A stretch of DNA of 64,000 nucleotides. It comes from Streptococcus cristatus ATCC 51100. Lineage in GTDB: Bacteria; Bacillota; Bacilli; Lactobacillales; Streptococcaceae. The position numbers were made by a program, and so were the translations under genes. The stretch lies in assembly GCF_011612585.1 (NCBI RefSeq), contig NZ_CP050133.1, positions 1,178,001-1,242,000 of the forward strand, written 5' to 3'. Shown piece by piece: positions 16,134 to 26,091 of the stretch. The notes under the pieces are model-generated. The model saw only the letters and a program-made list of their open reading frames with translations. It was not told the origin of the DNA and did no database searches. Positions within the stretch are counted from its first letter, which is position 1; each line of letters opens with the position of its first letter.

Positions 16134-18353
16134 CTAGCAATCCATGAGATAGTCGTAAATCTCCTGCACAGTGCCCAGAGCCATGAGTTCTTGCTCTTTG
16201 ACTAGGCGCTTGAGGTCTTGGTAAATACGACTGCTTTCAATTTCTTTCTTTTCTGCTTCTTTATTAACTGTCATGACACCTTCGGTGATGCTGACAAAGC
16301 CCAGCTCTTCAAAAATCTGAATCATTTTAACCAAGAGAATCGGGTCGATTTTCAGGTAAGCCGCCAACTCTTTGAGTTTATAGCGAACGTCAAACTCGGG
16401 GAACTGGTAGATAGTCTTGTAGAGTTTGGCAAATTGCTCACGGGTACCATAGCCGGTCAGATAGTAAGATTTGGCAATCTCATTCTTAAAGTAAATAGCA
16501 TCGAAATTCTGAGACTGAAGAATCTTCTTCAAGACCTGCAAATCATCAGGCAGGTCATAAACCACAACTGCTCTGCTATTTGTCAAATCTGGCAATTCCT
16601 CTGTGAAACGCAAGACTGGAACCTTATCAGGCAGCGTCGCATTTTTGCTGCGGATATTGAAAAGCTGTACGCCGTCCACACGAGCATCTACCAGCATGAG
16701 CTGGAGACTGGTCTGTCCCTTCCATTTATTGACAGAGAGGCTGACAGCTAGCTCTAGATTCTTGGTCTGGGCAAACTCTGTCGCCAGGTTTCCTTGCCCA
16801 AAAGCTACTACTTCAAAAGATGCATCTTCCTGAGAAATTTTCAGCTTGAGATGGCTATTGCCAGCCCCCATAGTCCGAGCATTATCCACTTTAAAGTCCT
16901 TGAGGTAAAAGAGTGGCTTCTTATTGTTCATACCAAAAGGCGCAAGTTTTTCAAAGCTTTTGAGTGTATCCAGGGTCAGTTCTGGCAGGTGCAACTCCTC
17001 GTCTAAATAGAGAGTTGTTTTTCCAGTCAAATCCAAATCATTGTCTAAGATGTAGGCTGTCAGGATATCAGATAGCTCTGCTAGTTTGTCTGCTTCAAGA
17101 GTCATTCCAGCCGCTCCAGCGTGCCCGCCAAAGGCTAGAAAGAGGTCACGGTGGCTGTCCAAGGCCTCAAAAATATTGACCGCTTCAATACTGCGGGCGC
17201 TTCCCTTAGCGATACCAGCCTCAATATTAAGCACTATAACTGGCTGGTGCAGCTCTTCCAGCAAGCGCCCAGCGACAATCCCTAGCACACCAGGATTCCA
17301 ACCTTCCTTGGCCAGCACCTGTACTGGTCTCTTAGGATCCAGCATGGTTTGTGCTTCTTCATAAATCTGCTGGACGATTTCCTTACGCTCATCATTTTTT
17401 TGGTTGACCATGAGCGCAATGTCGCGAGCTTCCTCATCATCAAATCCTGTCAAAAGTTCAATAGCCGGATTGGGATCATCCAGCCGTCCCAGTGCATTGA
17501 GTCGGGGGGCAAGCTGGAAGCCAACCGTTTCTTCGTCTAGCTCATCTGGCTGAATGCCTGCGATTTTGAAGAGCTCCTGAAGACCCACCCGCTGGGTATT
17601 TTTGAGGACGGAAAGGCCGTATTTGACCAAAATCCGATTCTCTCCCGTCAGACTGACCATATCAGCAATGGTACCGATAGCCACTAAGTCCAAAAGTTCA
17701 ACTTGGACTTCTTCCAGCAAGGCTGTTGCCAGCTTAAAAGCCACCCCACAACCGGCTAAATGCTTGAAAGGATAATCTGCTCCGCTATGTTCCGGATGGA
17801 CAATCGCATAGGCGTTTGGCAGCTCCTCAGGCATAGAGTGGTGGTCCGTCACGATGACATCTACGCCCAGAGACTGGGCCAGCTCGATAGCTTCAAGACC
17901 AGCCACTCCATTATCAACCGTAATAATGAGCGAGATGCCATGATTTTCAATAAAATACTTGTAAACACTGCTATTAGGACCATAGCCGTCCGTAAAGCGA
18001 TTGGGCAGATAGACCTGACACTCAGCCCCCAGCTGGTCCAAGGCTTCCTTGACAATAGATGCCGAGGTCATACCATCAGCATCGTAATCGCCATAGATCA
18101 AAATCTGCTCGTAATTCTCAATCGCTGAGCGAATGCGCTCCACTGCTCGCTCCATATCATGCAGGTCATAAGGATCGTGAAGCTGGTCTAAACTAGGCTC
18201 CAAAAATTCCTGTAAGGCCTCTTCAGTCTGCACGCCTCTTTGATAAAGAAGACTGGCAGCGGCAGGTTCTAATCCAGCTTTTTTAGCCTTTTTTAAAAAT
18301 TTTTCGTCTGTAAAATTAGTGGCAAACTGCCAGTCATATTTTGAGCTAATCAT
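16134..18353 (-). CDS. recJ: Single-strand-specific 5'-3' exonuclease RecJ
   Basis: Degrades single-stranded DNA from 5' ends in recombination and repair. The DHH phosphoesterase motifs DYDADG (about residue 88) and TDHHS, and the DHHA1 motif GGHAGAAG are visible, followed by an OB-fold region and the Firmicute C-terminal extension, total about 739 residues. I prefer the ATG at 18353; a TTG at 18380 is possible but would put GGAGAG inside the gene. Confidence 0.94.
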   Translation of the reverse strand: MISSKYDWQFATNFTDEKFLKKAKKAGLEPAAASLLYQRGVQTEEALQEFLEPSLDQLHDPYDLHDMERAVERIRSAIENYEQILIYGDYDADGMTSASIVKEALDQLGAECQVYLPNRFTDGYGPNSSVYKYFIENHGISLIITVDNGVAGLEAIELAQSLGVDVIVTDHHSMPEELPNAYAIVHPEHSGADYPFKHLAGCGVAFKLATALLEEVQVELLDLVAIGTIADMVSLTGENRILVKYGLSVLKNTQRVGLQELFKIAGIQPDELDEETVGFQLAPRLNALGRLDDPNPAIELLTGFDDEEARDIALMVNQKNDERKEIVQQIYEEAQTMLDPKRPVQVLAKEGWNPGVLGIVAGRLLEELHQPVIVLNIEAGIAKGSARSIEAVNIFEALDSHRDLFLAFGGHAGAAGMTLEADKLAELSDILTAYILDNDLDLTGKTTLYLDEELHLPELTLDTLKSFEKLAPFGMNNKKPLFYLKDFKVDNARTMGAGNSHLKLKISQEDASFEVVAFGQGNLATEFAQTKNLELAVSLSVNKWKGQTSLQLMLVDARVDGVQLFNIRSKNATLPDKVPVLRFTEELPDLTNSRAVVVYDLPDDLQVLKKILQSQNFDAIYFKNEIAKSYYLTGYGTREQFAKLYKTIYQFPEFDVRYKLKELAAYLKIDPILLVKMIQIFEELGFVSITEGVMTVNKEAEKKEIESSRIYQDLKRLVKEQELMALGTVQEIYDYLMDC

Positions 18354-18414
18354 GATAAGTGAAACACTCTCTCCGTTCAATCTTGTCTGAATATTATAAC
18401 ATGAAAAAGCGACA

Positions 18415-18451
18415 GAACAGAAGAAAAAGTCACGGAATATTTCTTCTGTTC
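18415..18451 (-). terminator. Hairpin between acyltransferase and recJ
   Basis: Perfect 12-bp arms 18415-18426 and 18440-18451 (GAACAGAAGAAA / TTTCTTCTGTTC). On the minus strand a T5 run follows after six bases, so it can end the acyltransferase transcript. Confidence 0.65.
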
Positions 18452-18572
18452 CATCACTTTATGTTTTACTTCCTCACTCGATTAAAATTTGAGTAAGGGC
18501 AACTTTTGTGGATTTTCGCTTACCAGCTAGGGCTTCTCCGATCGGCAGATCCGACTCACTAGCTTTCTTTCG

Positions 18573-19625
18573 TCATCCCATTCCCTTTGTAAGCCTTTGC
18601 TTTAAGAACAAGCGCTTTCGAGCTAATAAAATGACTTCTGCGCTTAGATGAGTCAAGAGTAAGGTTAGCAAAAAGACAATTCTTCCCTGCTGCCATTTGG
18701 CAAAATCGGTCTTCTGGAGCAGATAAAAAGAGGATTCTATAAAAATCGGATGCAAAAAGAAATATAAAACGCTCAATTCTTTGAGGTGATACAGATGCCA
18801 GTTTTGACCAATTCTTGTACGCAAAATCCAATTCACCAGAAATAAAGCAAAGAGAGGCAAAGCCAAAAAGAAGTTCTTATCAATCCCCTGATGGATGAAG
18901 ACAATCCACCCATCTAGCAGCAAAAGAAGACTGGTCAAGAATAACTTTTTCCCATAATTGTCCCTGAAAAGACTGAAATGCCGATAATCATAAAGAAGAT
19001 AGCCCAAGTAAATAAAAATGGGAGTATAGAAAATGCCGTTTCGAGTGGTGAAGAAAACTTTAGAATAGGCATCAAATGATTGGGTAAGCCAGCTATTTGA
19101 GAAATAAGCGTAGTATGTCTCGATCGAGCCCATTACATAAAGCAAGAGTAAAAATATCCCCGTCTTTCTAGCACCCCATTTTCTATAAAAATAGTGAACA
19201 AGTAAAAGTCCCAAGAGAAAGGCAGGAATATACCAAAGCTGATAGCATAAACCGATATACAAAAGCCCAGCCAATAAGGCTAATGGAGCATAATGTTTAG
19301 GAAGTGCCAAGGTCCAAAAATACGCCAAAGCATAAGGGACATAAATCCCGCTCCACAAAAGATACTGCTTCAAAATACGCTTAATATAGAGCTTCATTTC
19401 CTGCTTTTTAGCCAAGCTGGATTTAAGCATAAAAGCTGATGAAATCAGGAAAAAGGGCACTGCCATACGACCAAACATACTTTTCTGAGTAAAATGCAGG
19501 ACTTCATTCTCGAAAAGCCGCTGGCAATGCACCAAGATTACCAAAATTGAAGCCATGTACTGAAACAAACTGAGCATGGCGTAGTTGACCGGCTGCTCAG
19601 GCTCTCTGACATTTCTTTCTGCCAT
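18573..19625 (-). CDS. Membrane acyltransferase, acyltransferase-3 family
   Basis: A 350-residue polytopic protein with about ten membrane segments. The N-terminal features SLFQYMASILVILVHCQRLF and RMAVPFFLISSAFML fit the acyltransferase-3 (OatA/NolL-like) family, which moves acyl groups onto sugars or cell-surface polymers. The catalytic His is probably in LVHC near residue 33. No extracellular SGNH domain is attached, so it is not a complete OatA. The substrate is unknown. Ribosome site GGGAG precedes the ATG. Confidence 0.8.
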   Translation of the reverse strand: MAERNVREPEQPVNYAMLSLFQYMASILVILVHCQRLFENEVLHFTQKSMFGRMAVPFFLISSAFMLKSSLAKKQEMKLYIKRILKQYLLWSGIYVPYALAYFWTLALPKHYAPLALLAGLLYIGLCYQLWYIPAFLLGLLLVHYFYRKWGARKTGIFLLLLYVMGSIETYYAYFSNSWLTQSFDAYSKVFFTTRNGIFYTPIFIYLGYLLYDYRHFSLFRDNYGKKLFLTSLLLLLDGWIVFIHQGIDKNFFLALPLFALFLVNWILRTRIGQNWHLYHLKELSVLYFFLHPIFIESSFYLLQKTDFAKWQQGRIVFLLTLLLTHLSAEVILLARKRLFLKQRLTKGMG

Positions 19626-19665
19626 AAATAGTTCTCCCTAGGAAGATTGTGCTTAATAAATGGAT

Positions 19666-20376
19666 TTAGTGCTTGCTCAGCCAAACATGCTGAAAGGCAG
19701 CGATGTCTCGATAAGGCGATTGGTTGCAGACAGCCAGCTCCATCTCAAGCATCTTTTCAGCCCAGTCAGGAGCCGTTTTATAGTCATTGGATTGCAGCCC
19801 GTAAAAAATCCGTACTCCCTGATAACCCTCAACTTCTAATGGCAAATCTGAAATCACTTCCTGAACCTGATAGACCTTAGCAGCACCCATGCTGTGGGTT
19901 TCATATTCCTGCCCCGCCAAAAGCTGCTGAGCCTTCTCTGGGTCATTTTCAAAAACCACTGTATGCATAATTCGCCCAACCTCGTGATGCTTGACCAGAG
20001 AAATTTTGCCGTCCTTTTTTAAGAGGCGGGAAAATTCTGTCAAATAGAGAGCAGGCTCAGACACATACTCTAAAACATTATGACAGATGATGACATCAAA
20101 AGACTGGTCTGGCAATTCTTGCAGAAGGTCCAAGCTGCCATGCAATTGCTCATAATAAAAGTTCTGCTTGCGCTCGGCAATCATTTCTGAACTCGGCTCG
20201 ATGGCGGTCACTTGGTTCTTTTCCGCTAGAAAATCAGCCACAATTCCAAAACCACTGCCGAAATCAAGAATTTTCTGGCCCTTCAGCGACTCTAGAAAGG
20301 CAAAAATAATATCATACTGAAGTTTGCCCCAAGGCGCCTGCAGATGAGCCTTGTAGGCTTGTAGATTAGCTGTCAT
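19666..20376 (-). CDS. Class I SAM-dependent methyltransferase
   Basis: A 236-residue methyltransferase with SAM motif ILDFGSGFGIVADFL at about residues 36-50, an acidic IEPSSEMI motif, and NVLEYV after strand 4. It resembles the SmtA/CmoM-like group of small-molecule or tRNA methyltransferases, but the substrate cannot be fixed. It follows the SDR gene by 6 bases, in the rnz-SDR run. Confidence 0.8.
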   Translation of the reverse strand: MTANLQAYKAHLQAPWGKLQYDIIFAFLESLKGQKILDFGSGFGIVADFLAEKNQVTAIEPSSEMIAERKQNFYYEQLHGSLDLLQELPDQSFDVIICHNVLEYVSEPALYLTEFSRLLKKDGKISLVKHHEVGRIMHTVVFENDPEKAQQLLAGQEYETHSMGAAKVYQVQEVISDLPLEVEGYQGVRIFYGLQSNDYKTAPDWAEKMLEMELAVCNQSPYRDIAAFQHVWLSKH

Positions 20377-20382
20377 AAAACC

Positions 20383-21138
20383 TCACTTATAGTTAAACAT
20401 ACTGGCTGCCATCTTGTCTGCAATTCTTGGAAAAAGGGTATAAAGCTTGTGCGCTAGATTGAGAATTCCAGGTAGATTCATTTCCCGCTTCTTTTTGCCA
20501 AAAGATTTGACAATTTTGCCTGCTACAAAGTCTGGCTCAAGCATATATTTGTCCACTGCTTTTACATAGGATCCGTTAGGATCCGCTTGATCGAAAAAGG
20601 AAGTTTTGATAGGACCTGGGTTCACCGTCGTGACATAGACTCCAAAAGGCAGGAGTTCCAAACGCAAGGCATTAGAAAAGCCAATAGCCGCAAACTTGGT
20701 CGCTGAGTAAAGACTGGACTTGCTACTTGCAATGAGGCCGGCCATACTGACGATATTGACGATATGACCTTGACCTGCCTGTTTCATGCGAGCTCCAAAG
20801 ATACGGGACAGGTTCATCAGGGCAAAGGTATTGACCTCAAACATGGCCTCGATATCGCTGGAGCTGATTTTGTCAAATCCTTCAAAAATCCCGTAGCCAG
20901 CGTTATTGACTAGGACATCGACATGACCGTACTGGCTGTCAATCTGCTCAGCAAAGCTCTCCAAAGCTGAGCTGTCTGTAATATCCAGCTCCACTAGGTC
21001 AAGATTCTCCCTTTCTCCATATAGTTTTTCCAGCTTAGCCTTGCTCCGACCAACCAAAATCAGTCGGTCGTCGGGCAAGAGCTTAACCATTTCCTGAGCC
21101 AGCCCACCGCTAGCTCCTGTGATGATGATGGTTCTCAT
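20383..21138 (-). CDS. SDR family NAD(P)-dependent oxidoreductase
   Basis: A classical short-chain dehydrogenase of 251 residues: cofactor motif TGASGGLAQ (residues 6-14), NNAGYG near 88, Ser in the VSMAG strand and the catalytic YSATK near 154. The C-terminal part with MLEPDFVAG and [11 protein letters not shown] is typical of the DltE-like/short-chain group in streptococci. Its start overlaps the rnz stop by four bases. Confidence 0.9.
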   Translation of the reverse strand: MRTIIITGASGGLAQEMVKLLPDDRLILVGRSKAKLEKLYGERENLDLVELDITDSSALESFAEQIDSQYGHVDVLVNNAGYGIFEGFDKISSSDIEAMFEVNTFALMNLSRIFGARMKQAGQGHIVNIVSMAGLIASSKSSLYSATKFAAIGFSNALRLELLPFGVYVTTVNPGPIKTSFFDQADPNGSYVKAVDKYMLEPDFVAGKIVKSFGKKKREMNLPGILNLAHKLYTLFPRIADKMAASMFNYK

Positions 21139-22064
21139 ATCTCCACCTCTTCCAAGTCCTTGACCACATGGACCTTTTCAAAGACAGCACTGGCATCGCG
21201 ACGCATTTGGCTGATGTCCTTGGCTAGAAAGCGAGCACTGATATGATTGAGAAGGAGGCGCTTAGCACCAGCTTCCTTGGCTACTTCTGCGGCTTGCATA
21301 TTGGTAGAATGACCGTGGTTACGGGCCAATTTTTCGTCTCCCTTGCCATAGGTTGCTTCATGAACCAGCACATCTGCTGCCACAGCCAAGCGAACACTTG
21401 AATCGGTCTTTCTGGTGTCACCCAAAATGGTAATGGTCTTACCCGGGCGAGGAGCTGAGATATAATCGGCTGCGATGATTTTGGTACCATCTTCTAGGAC
21501 GATGTCCTGACCATTCTTGACTTTTCCAAAGAGAGGACCAAAAGGAACGCCCGCCTCGCGCAGCTTGTCCGCATCCAGCGTTCCTTCCAAATCTTTCTGC
21601 ATCACCCGATAACCCACGCAGAAAATCGTGTGGTCTAGCTTATCCGCATAAACAGTAAACTTGTCCGTTTCTAAAATCTTCCCCAGACTGTTTTCATCAA
21701 ACTCATGAAAATCAATCCGATAAGGCAGGCGGGAACCAGACACGCGCAGGCTTGTCATCACAAAGCTTTTGATACCGACTGGCCCATAAATTTCCAAATC
21801 CGTCTGCTCTTCATTGGCCTGAAAAGCTCGACTAGAGAGGAAACCCGGCAAGCCAAAAATATGGTCACCATGCAGATGCGTGATGAAAATCTTTGAAATC
21901 TTACGAGGTTTGATGCTAGTTTCCAAGATTCGATTCTGGGTACCTTCACCGCAATCAAACATCCAGACTTCATTGATTTCCTCCAAAAGCTTGAGGACAA
22001 GACTGGACACATTGCGAGCCTTGGACGGCTGACCGGCTCCGGTTCCTAAAAATTGTAATTGCAT
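21135..22064 (-). CDS. rnz: Ribonuclease Z
   Basis: Zinc-dependent endonuclease that removes 3' trailers from tRNA precursors lacking encoded CCA. The metallo-beta-lactamase motif THLHGDH is at about residues 62-68, with GDT near 215, HEATY and the C-terminal NHISARF. The 309-residue length is normal. The tRNA-Ser gene in this window lacks CCA and is the kind of substrate this enzyme processes. Confidence 0.96.
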   Translation of the reverse strand: MQLQFLGTGAGQPSKARNVSSLVLKLLEEINEVWMFDCGEGTQNRILETSIKPRKISKIFITHLHGDHIFGLPGFLSSRAFQANEEQTDLEIYGPVGIKSFVMTSLRVSGSRLPYRIDFHEFDENSLGKILETDKFTVYADKLDHTIFCVGYRVMQKDLEGTLDADKLREAGVPFGPLFGKVKNGQDIVLEDGTKIIAADYISAPRPGKTITILGDTRKTDSSVRLAVAADVLVHEATYGKGDEKLARNHGHSTNMQAAEVAKEAGAKRLLLNHISARFLAKDISQMRRDASAVFEKVHVVKDLEEVEI

Positions 22065-22074
22065 ATTTTTCTTT

Positions 22075-22698
22075 CTAAATGATATAAATCATGGCAGAGC
22101 GATTCTGCGAGTGATAGTATTTTTTGCCAGCATAGGACTGGGCTAACTGATTGACTTCATCTTTATTGTAGCCCAGAACTCTCTGACTGCCATCCGCCAG
22201 CTGCTGCCAATCAGTCAAAGCAGTCAGCACCTGACTATCCACGACTTGAGTCTCAGGTCTGAGAGGCATCATTCTTATCTGACCTTCTTCTTCAAAAACC
22301 AAGTACTGGGGAAAGACTTGAGCAATTTCAAAGAGCAGGTCAGCTGTTACTGGCTCTGGGTTTTCAGGGAAGACCAAGCCGATTTCCTCGCTCTCATAGC
22401 AAAATCCATAGGACTTGCCAGAAAGATTGAGGCGGACAAAAGGCTTGCTTTCTACAAAGCTAGGCTCAGGATTCCACAAGTCCAGCGCTTGCGTAATTTC
22501 TAGAAAATAGGCTGTTGCGGCTTCCGGACTTTTCTTTTGATAAAGCTCAGCAAAGTAAGCATTGATAACGCTGGGCGGCGGTGTGATAAAACTTCTCTTC
22601 TGCTCTTCCGTCAGGCCAGCCAATACTTGCTCTAAGTAGACCCTGTCTAGGCTCGTAAAACCGCCGTATTTCAGGGCCAATTCAATATAATCAGTCAT
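22075..22698 (-). CDS. Conserved streptococcal protein of unknown function
   Basis: A soluble 207-residue protein ([19 protein letters not shown]...). I do not recognise a domain. I chose the ATG at 22698, which overlaps the hflX stop by 8 bases. It lies between hflX and rnz, an order I associate with streptococci, so it is likely co-transcribed with both. No signal peptide or membrane helix. Confidence 0.75.
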   Translation of the reverse strand: MTDYIELALKYGGFTSLDRVYLEQVLAGLTEEQKRSFITPPPSVINAYFAELYQKKSPEAATAYFLEITQALDLWNPEPSFVESKPFVRLNLSGKSYGFCYESEEIGLVFPENPEPVTADLLFEIAQVFPQYLVFEEEGQIRMMPLRPETQVVDSQVLTALTDWQQLADGSQRVLGYNKDEVNQLAQSYAGKKYYHSQNRSAMIYII

Positions 22699-23929
22699 AA
22701 AATTCTTCCAGTCTCCATTTATTTTTTTCGGCAATCCAGCCCGAAATCGTTTCGACATCATCTATGTATTCTCGATTCCCCATAATTGCGACTTTCTCTA
22801 AATCATGAATCTTGTAGGCTTTAGCCGGCGCTACTTTGATGGTAAAAGGCACAAAGAGCTCTTTCATCCGCTCCAGCAGGACTTGCTGCAAAAGAGCTCT
22901 GCTATTGTCCGCCTTAGCCGAAATCAAAGAATAAGGAGTCACGGTCGGGGTGAAATTCTCCGCCTTATCCGCTTTGTTATAGAGAGTCAGACGGGGAATA
23001 TCCAGCATGTCCAGCTCTTTCATGATGTCGAGGACAGTCTTTTCGTGCTCCTCATGATGAGGGTCGCTGGCGTCAATGACATGAACCAGCAAATCGACAT
23101 TTTTGCTCTCTTCCAGCGTGGATTTAAAGCTGGATACCAGCTCCGTCGGTAAATCCTGAATGAAGCCAACTGTGTCTGTCAGAGTGACATTGAGCTGGCC
23201 ACTGAGGTTGATGTTCTTAGTCGTGGCATCCAGCGTCGCAAAGAGTTCGTCCGCCTCATACTGGCTCTTACTGGTCAAGCAGTTCATGATCGTAGACTTG
23301 CCAGCATTGGTATAACCGATGAGACCGATTTTGAAAATGCTGGACTCTAGCCGCTTTTCACGAACGGTAGCCCGATTTTTCTCCACAGCCTTTAGCTGGC
23401 GTTCAATATCATGAATCTGATTGCGGACACTGCGTCGATTGAGCTCCAGCTGACTTTCACCAGGACCGCGAGAGCCAATGCCACCTGCCTGACGACTGAG
23501 CATAATGCCCTGTCCAACCAAGCGAGGGAGTAGGTACTTGAGCTGGGCTAGATGCACTTGCAGCTTGCCCTCATGACTCCTAGCCCTCATGGCAAAAATA
23601 TCCAAAATCAGCTGCATACGGTCAATGACCTTGACCCCCAAGCTTTCTTCTATATTAACATTTTGCCGAGGTGTCAGACGGTTATTGACAATGACGGTCG
23701 AAATCTCTTCGGCATCAACCATCTGTCGGATCTCTTCTAACTTACCAGAACCGACAAAGGTCTTGCTATCATACTTTTCTCGCTTCTGGCTATAGGAGCC
23801 GACTACCTCAGCTCCAGCAGTCTTAGCTAGACTTTGCAGCTCCTCCATGGATAGGTCAAAATTTTCCGTGTCTGGCAATTCCACACCGACCAAAAAGACA
23901 CGCTCTACTTTTTTCTCTGTTTCTATCAT
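22691..23929 (-). CDS. hflX: Ribosome-associated GTPase HflX
   Basis: GTPase that splits stalled or stressed 70S ribosomes. The 412-residue protein has an N-terminal HflX domain with the glycine-rich GIGSRGPGESQLE linker, then a G domain with G1 GYTNAGKST, G3 DTVGF and G4 NKAD. Its neighbours miaA and rnz also act in translation and RNA processing. Confidence 0.95.
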   Translation of the reverse strand: MIETEKKVERVFLVGVELPDTENFDLSMEELQSLAKTAGAEVVGSYSQKREKYDSKTFVGSGKLEEIRQMVDAEEISTVIVNNRLTPRQNVNIEESLGVKVIDRMQLILDIFAMRARSHEGKLQVHLAQLKYLLPRLVGQGIMLSRQAGGIGSRGPGESQLELNRRSVRNQIHDIERQLKAVEKNRATVREKRLESSIFKIGLIGYTNAGKSTIMNCLTSKSQYEADELFATLDATTKNINLSGQLNVTLTDTVGFIQDLPTELVSSFKSTLEESKNVDLLVHVIDASDPHHEEHEKTVLDIMKELDMLDIPRLTLYNKADKAENFTPTVTPYSLISAKADNSRALLQQVLLERMKELFVPFTIKVAPAKAYKIHDLEKVAIMGNREYIDDVETISGWIAEKNKWRLEEFYD

Positions 23930-23960
23930 CTCATATCCTTACTAAAACTTGGTCAGCCAG

Positions 23961-24845
23961 CTATTTGTCCAAAAAATTCTTGATGTCTTTCATGACCTGT
24001 TTTTTATAATCTGGATATTCCACCTGATAAAAGGTCACAGACATCCGATTGCGAAACCAAGTCAGTTGCCGTTTGGCGAAACGGCGGGTGTTCTGCTTGA
24101 GCTTGTCCACCGCTTCCTCAAGGCTTATCTGACCTTCAAAGTAGGGGAAAAGTTCCTTGTAGCCGATGCCCTTGCTAGCTTGACTGGTTGGAGCCTGCTC
24201 ATACAGCCAGCGAGCTTCTTCTAAAAGTCCGTCTTCCACCATCATATCCACTCGTAGATTGATTCGCTCATAAAGTTTTTCTCGTTCATCATCTAGGCAA
24301 ATCAGCAGGGCCTCATAGTCTGGCTGGCTATTTTCTAGCGAACCGCCCAGATGGGCAATCTCCAGCGCTCTCATAGCCCTGCGTCGATTCAGCTGGGGAA
24401 TCTCGATACCCAGCTCTGCTATTTTCCCAAACAAAGCCTCATCTGACCAAGTATCCAGCTGCGCCCGATAGGCTAGAATCTCCTCATGAGAGGCAGAGCC
24501 GCCCAGATGATATCCCTCGAGCAAGCTCTGGATATAGAGCCCTGTGCCACCGCAAATGATGGGAAGCTGTCCTTGAGCCTCAATCTCACGAATAGCCTGA
24601 GCCGCCTCAGTCACAAAATCATAGGCCGAATAACTCTCGCCGACCTCCCGCACATCCAGCAGATGGTGGGGAATGCCCTCCCGCTCCTCAGGACGAATCT
24701 TAGCCGTTCCAATATCCAAGCCACGATAAACCTGCTGGCTATCACCGCTGATAATTTGGCCATTGAAGCGCTTGGCTACCTCGATACTCAGAGCCGTTTT
24801 TCCGACCGCCGTCGGCCCCACTATCACAATTATTTTGGTTTTCAT
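23961..24845 (-). CDS. miaA: tRNA dimethylallyltransferase
   Basis: Adds the dimethylallyl group to A37 of tRNAs reading UNN codons. The P-loop [11 protein letters not shown] is at residues 10-20; [15 protein letters not shown] follows near residue 36, and the C-terminal [14 protein letters not shown] signature is intact. Normal length of 294 residues. First gene of the miaA-hflX-unknown-rnz-SDR run. Confidence 0.96.
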   Translation of the reverse strand: MKTKIIVIVGPTAVGKTALSIEVAKRFNGQIISGDSQQVYRGLDIGTAKIRPEEREGIPHHLLDVREVGESYSAYDFVTEAAQAIREIEAQGQLPIICGGTGLYIQSLLEGYHLGGSASHEEILAYRAQLDTWSDEALFGKIAELGIEIPQLNRRRAMRALEIAHLGGSLENSQPDYEALLICLDDEREKLYERINLRVDMMVEDGLLEEARWLYEQAPTSQASKGIGYKELFPYFEGQISLEEAVDKLKQNTRRFAKRQLTWFRNRMSVTFYQVEYPDYKKQVMKDIKNFLDK

Positions 24846-24927
24846 CTTTTTTCCTTGAAAAAATTTTGATTTTTCGTTACTATTAATTATAACATAAATA
24901 ATAAAAGTTCAGAAAAGGAGAAATCAC

Positions 24928-25098
24928 ATGGCTAAAGGATTTGGAAAAGGCGTTCTTACAGGTGTAGCAGGTACTGTCGCTGCTCTTGCTGGTGCAGTCT
25001 ATGCCTTTAAGAAAAAAGTCATCGAACCCGAGGAACAAAAAGCGGCTTTCATCGAAGAAAACCGTAAAAAAGCAGCTCGCAAACGTGTAGCACACTAA
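24928..25098 (+). CDS. DUF3042 family small protein
   Basis: A 56-residue plus-strand gene, MAKGFGKGVLTGVAGTVAAL..., with a glycine/alanine-rich hydrophobic helix (about 7-27) and a Lys/Arg/Glu-rich tail. The pattern matches DUF3042, a short Firmicute family of unknown function, probably membrane-associated. AAAAGGAG precedes the ATG at good spacing. It lies divergently from miaA. A minus-strand reading frame over the same bases is a shadow. Confidence 0.9.
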   Translation: MAKGFGKGVLTGVAGTVAALAGAVYAFKKKVIEPEEQKAAFIEENRKKAARKRVAH

Positions 25099-25109
25099 GC
25101 TTGCACATT

Positions 25110-25296
25110 TTACAAAAGAGCGTGGGAAAGAAAGCGGTAATTGGTTAGAATTCGATTTCGTCGTCCCACCTCCGCACAGTTGAGTAGGGCTGTAAAAGCT
25201 GATAAAATCAGCCTAGTAGAGCCCACTCAACCACTGCGTCTTGCTCGACATTCCAAAGACAATTGAGAGGCTAGGACTTTTGTCCCAGCCTCTTTT
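25110..25296. repeat. Structured intergenic element
   Basis: A GC-richer block with nested inverted repeats: GTTGAGTAGGGCT (25179-25191) pairs with AGCCCACTCAAC (25220-25231) with one bulge, enclosing the hairpin GCTGAT/ATCAGC (25198-25212). GTGGGA near 25122 faces TCCCAC near 25164. It ends in the terminator at 25267. It looks like a streptococcal interspersed small repeat; that is from memory, not from a search. Confidence 0.6.
25267..25296 (+). terminator. Terminator downstream of DUF3042 gene
   Basis: GAGGCTAGGAC (25267-25277) pairs with GTCCCAGCCTC (25282-25292) around TTTT, followed by TTTT on the plus strand. Confidence 0.8.
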
Positions 25297-25342
25297 CTTT
25301 TGCACAAAACAACAATCAGGATAACTGCTACAGCTAAAACAA

Positions 25343-25741
25343 TTAATCTTTTACATTTCTCTCTTTCTTAGATGGCTGAATGCCATGAGAGCTAAAGATA
25401 TAATTGCTTAAGAGCGAAAATACTAACAAGCCAAGCACAAAAAATAAATCATAAGTGGGCTCAGAAGACAGGGACACGAAGGGAATTGCGAGACACAAAA
25501 TTATGACATAAAAGACTTTCAACTGCTTGATATAAAGCCAGAAGAATTCAATGCTCCGACTGCCATTAATCTGCGACTTAGACTTACTTTTCGCGTACCA
25601 GATGATAAAGGCTTCCGCATAACAGAATAAACTTAGCAAAAAGACCATTCTCCCAAAGCGAATCCGCAGCAGAATTCCCACTGCTAACAATAGGATGAAA
25701 CCTAAGCCCGTAGCAACTACTGCTCGCCTAGTATTAGTCAT
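25343..25741 (-). CDS. Small membrane protein of the LytTR/ABC module
   Basis: A 132-residue protein with about four membrane helices (MTNTRRAVVATGLGF...). Family not recognised. The ATG at 25741 has AAGGAG at good spacing. It is the last gene of the minus-strand run after the ABC exporter; in such modules small membrane proteins often give self-immunity to an exported peptide, but that is only inferred from position. Confidence 0.7.
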   Translation of the reverse strand: MTNTRRAVVATGLGFILLLAVGILLRIRFGRMVFLLSLFCYAEAFIIWYAKSKSKSQINGSRSIEFFWLYIKQLKVFYVIILCLAIPFVSLSSEPTYDLFFVLGLLVFSLLSNYIFSSHGIQPSKKERNVKD

Positions 25742-25820
25742 AAAATCAACTCCTTTAAAGGATAAATTCAAAGAATGTCTTTAACAGTTTTTTTATTTTT
25801 ATTCTCAAGTAATCAAAAAA

Positions 25821-26014
25821 TCAATCCTTATTTCTATGATGAGAACTAAAAAATATAAGCAAAACAATTAAAAACGAGACAATTAGACCTACCGTAGTTT
25901 GGTTTAAAAACGGATAATTAAAAAATAAATAATTACAGAGTGTTAATAATAGACCTCCTGCCGTTAACACAAAAGATATAAGCAGAGAAATTTTATAAAA
26001 CAATTTTTTTCCAT
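25821..26014 (-). pseudogene. Short membrane protein with an A-tract frameshift
   Basis: A two-helix protein of about 60 residues (LFYKISLLISFVLTAGGL...). The ATG at 26014 has a GAGGT ribosome site at ideal distance but is out of frame because of a run of seven A on the coding strand (26011-26004 region). One more A would give MEKKLFYKISLL in a single frame. Alternatively a TTG at 26003 is used, without a clear ribosome site. May be a slippage site or a sequencing error. Confidence 0.6.
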
Positions 26015-26050
26015 ATTAGTGACCTCTTTTTTCCTTGTATAATTATCATA

Positions 26051-26072
26051 AGAAAAGCGGAACTGCTTTTCT
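26051..26072 (-). terminator. Hairpin after ABC permease gene
   Basis: AGAAAAGC / GCTTTTCT, 8-bp perfect arms with a six-base loop, 20 bases after the permease stop. Only a weak T-run follows, so it may thin rather than end transcription into the small genes downstream. Confidence 0.5.
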
Positions 26073-26091
26073 AAAATAGACAACAGTTAGT

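Noticed and set aside
24883..25095. A 70-codon minus-strand frame
   Set aside because: It is the shadow of the DUF3042 gene on the other strand, which has a proper ribosome site.
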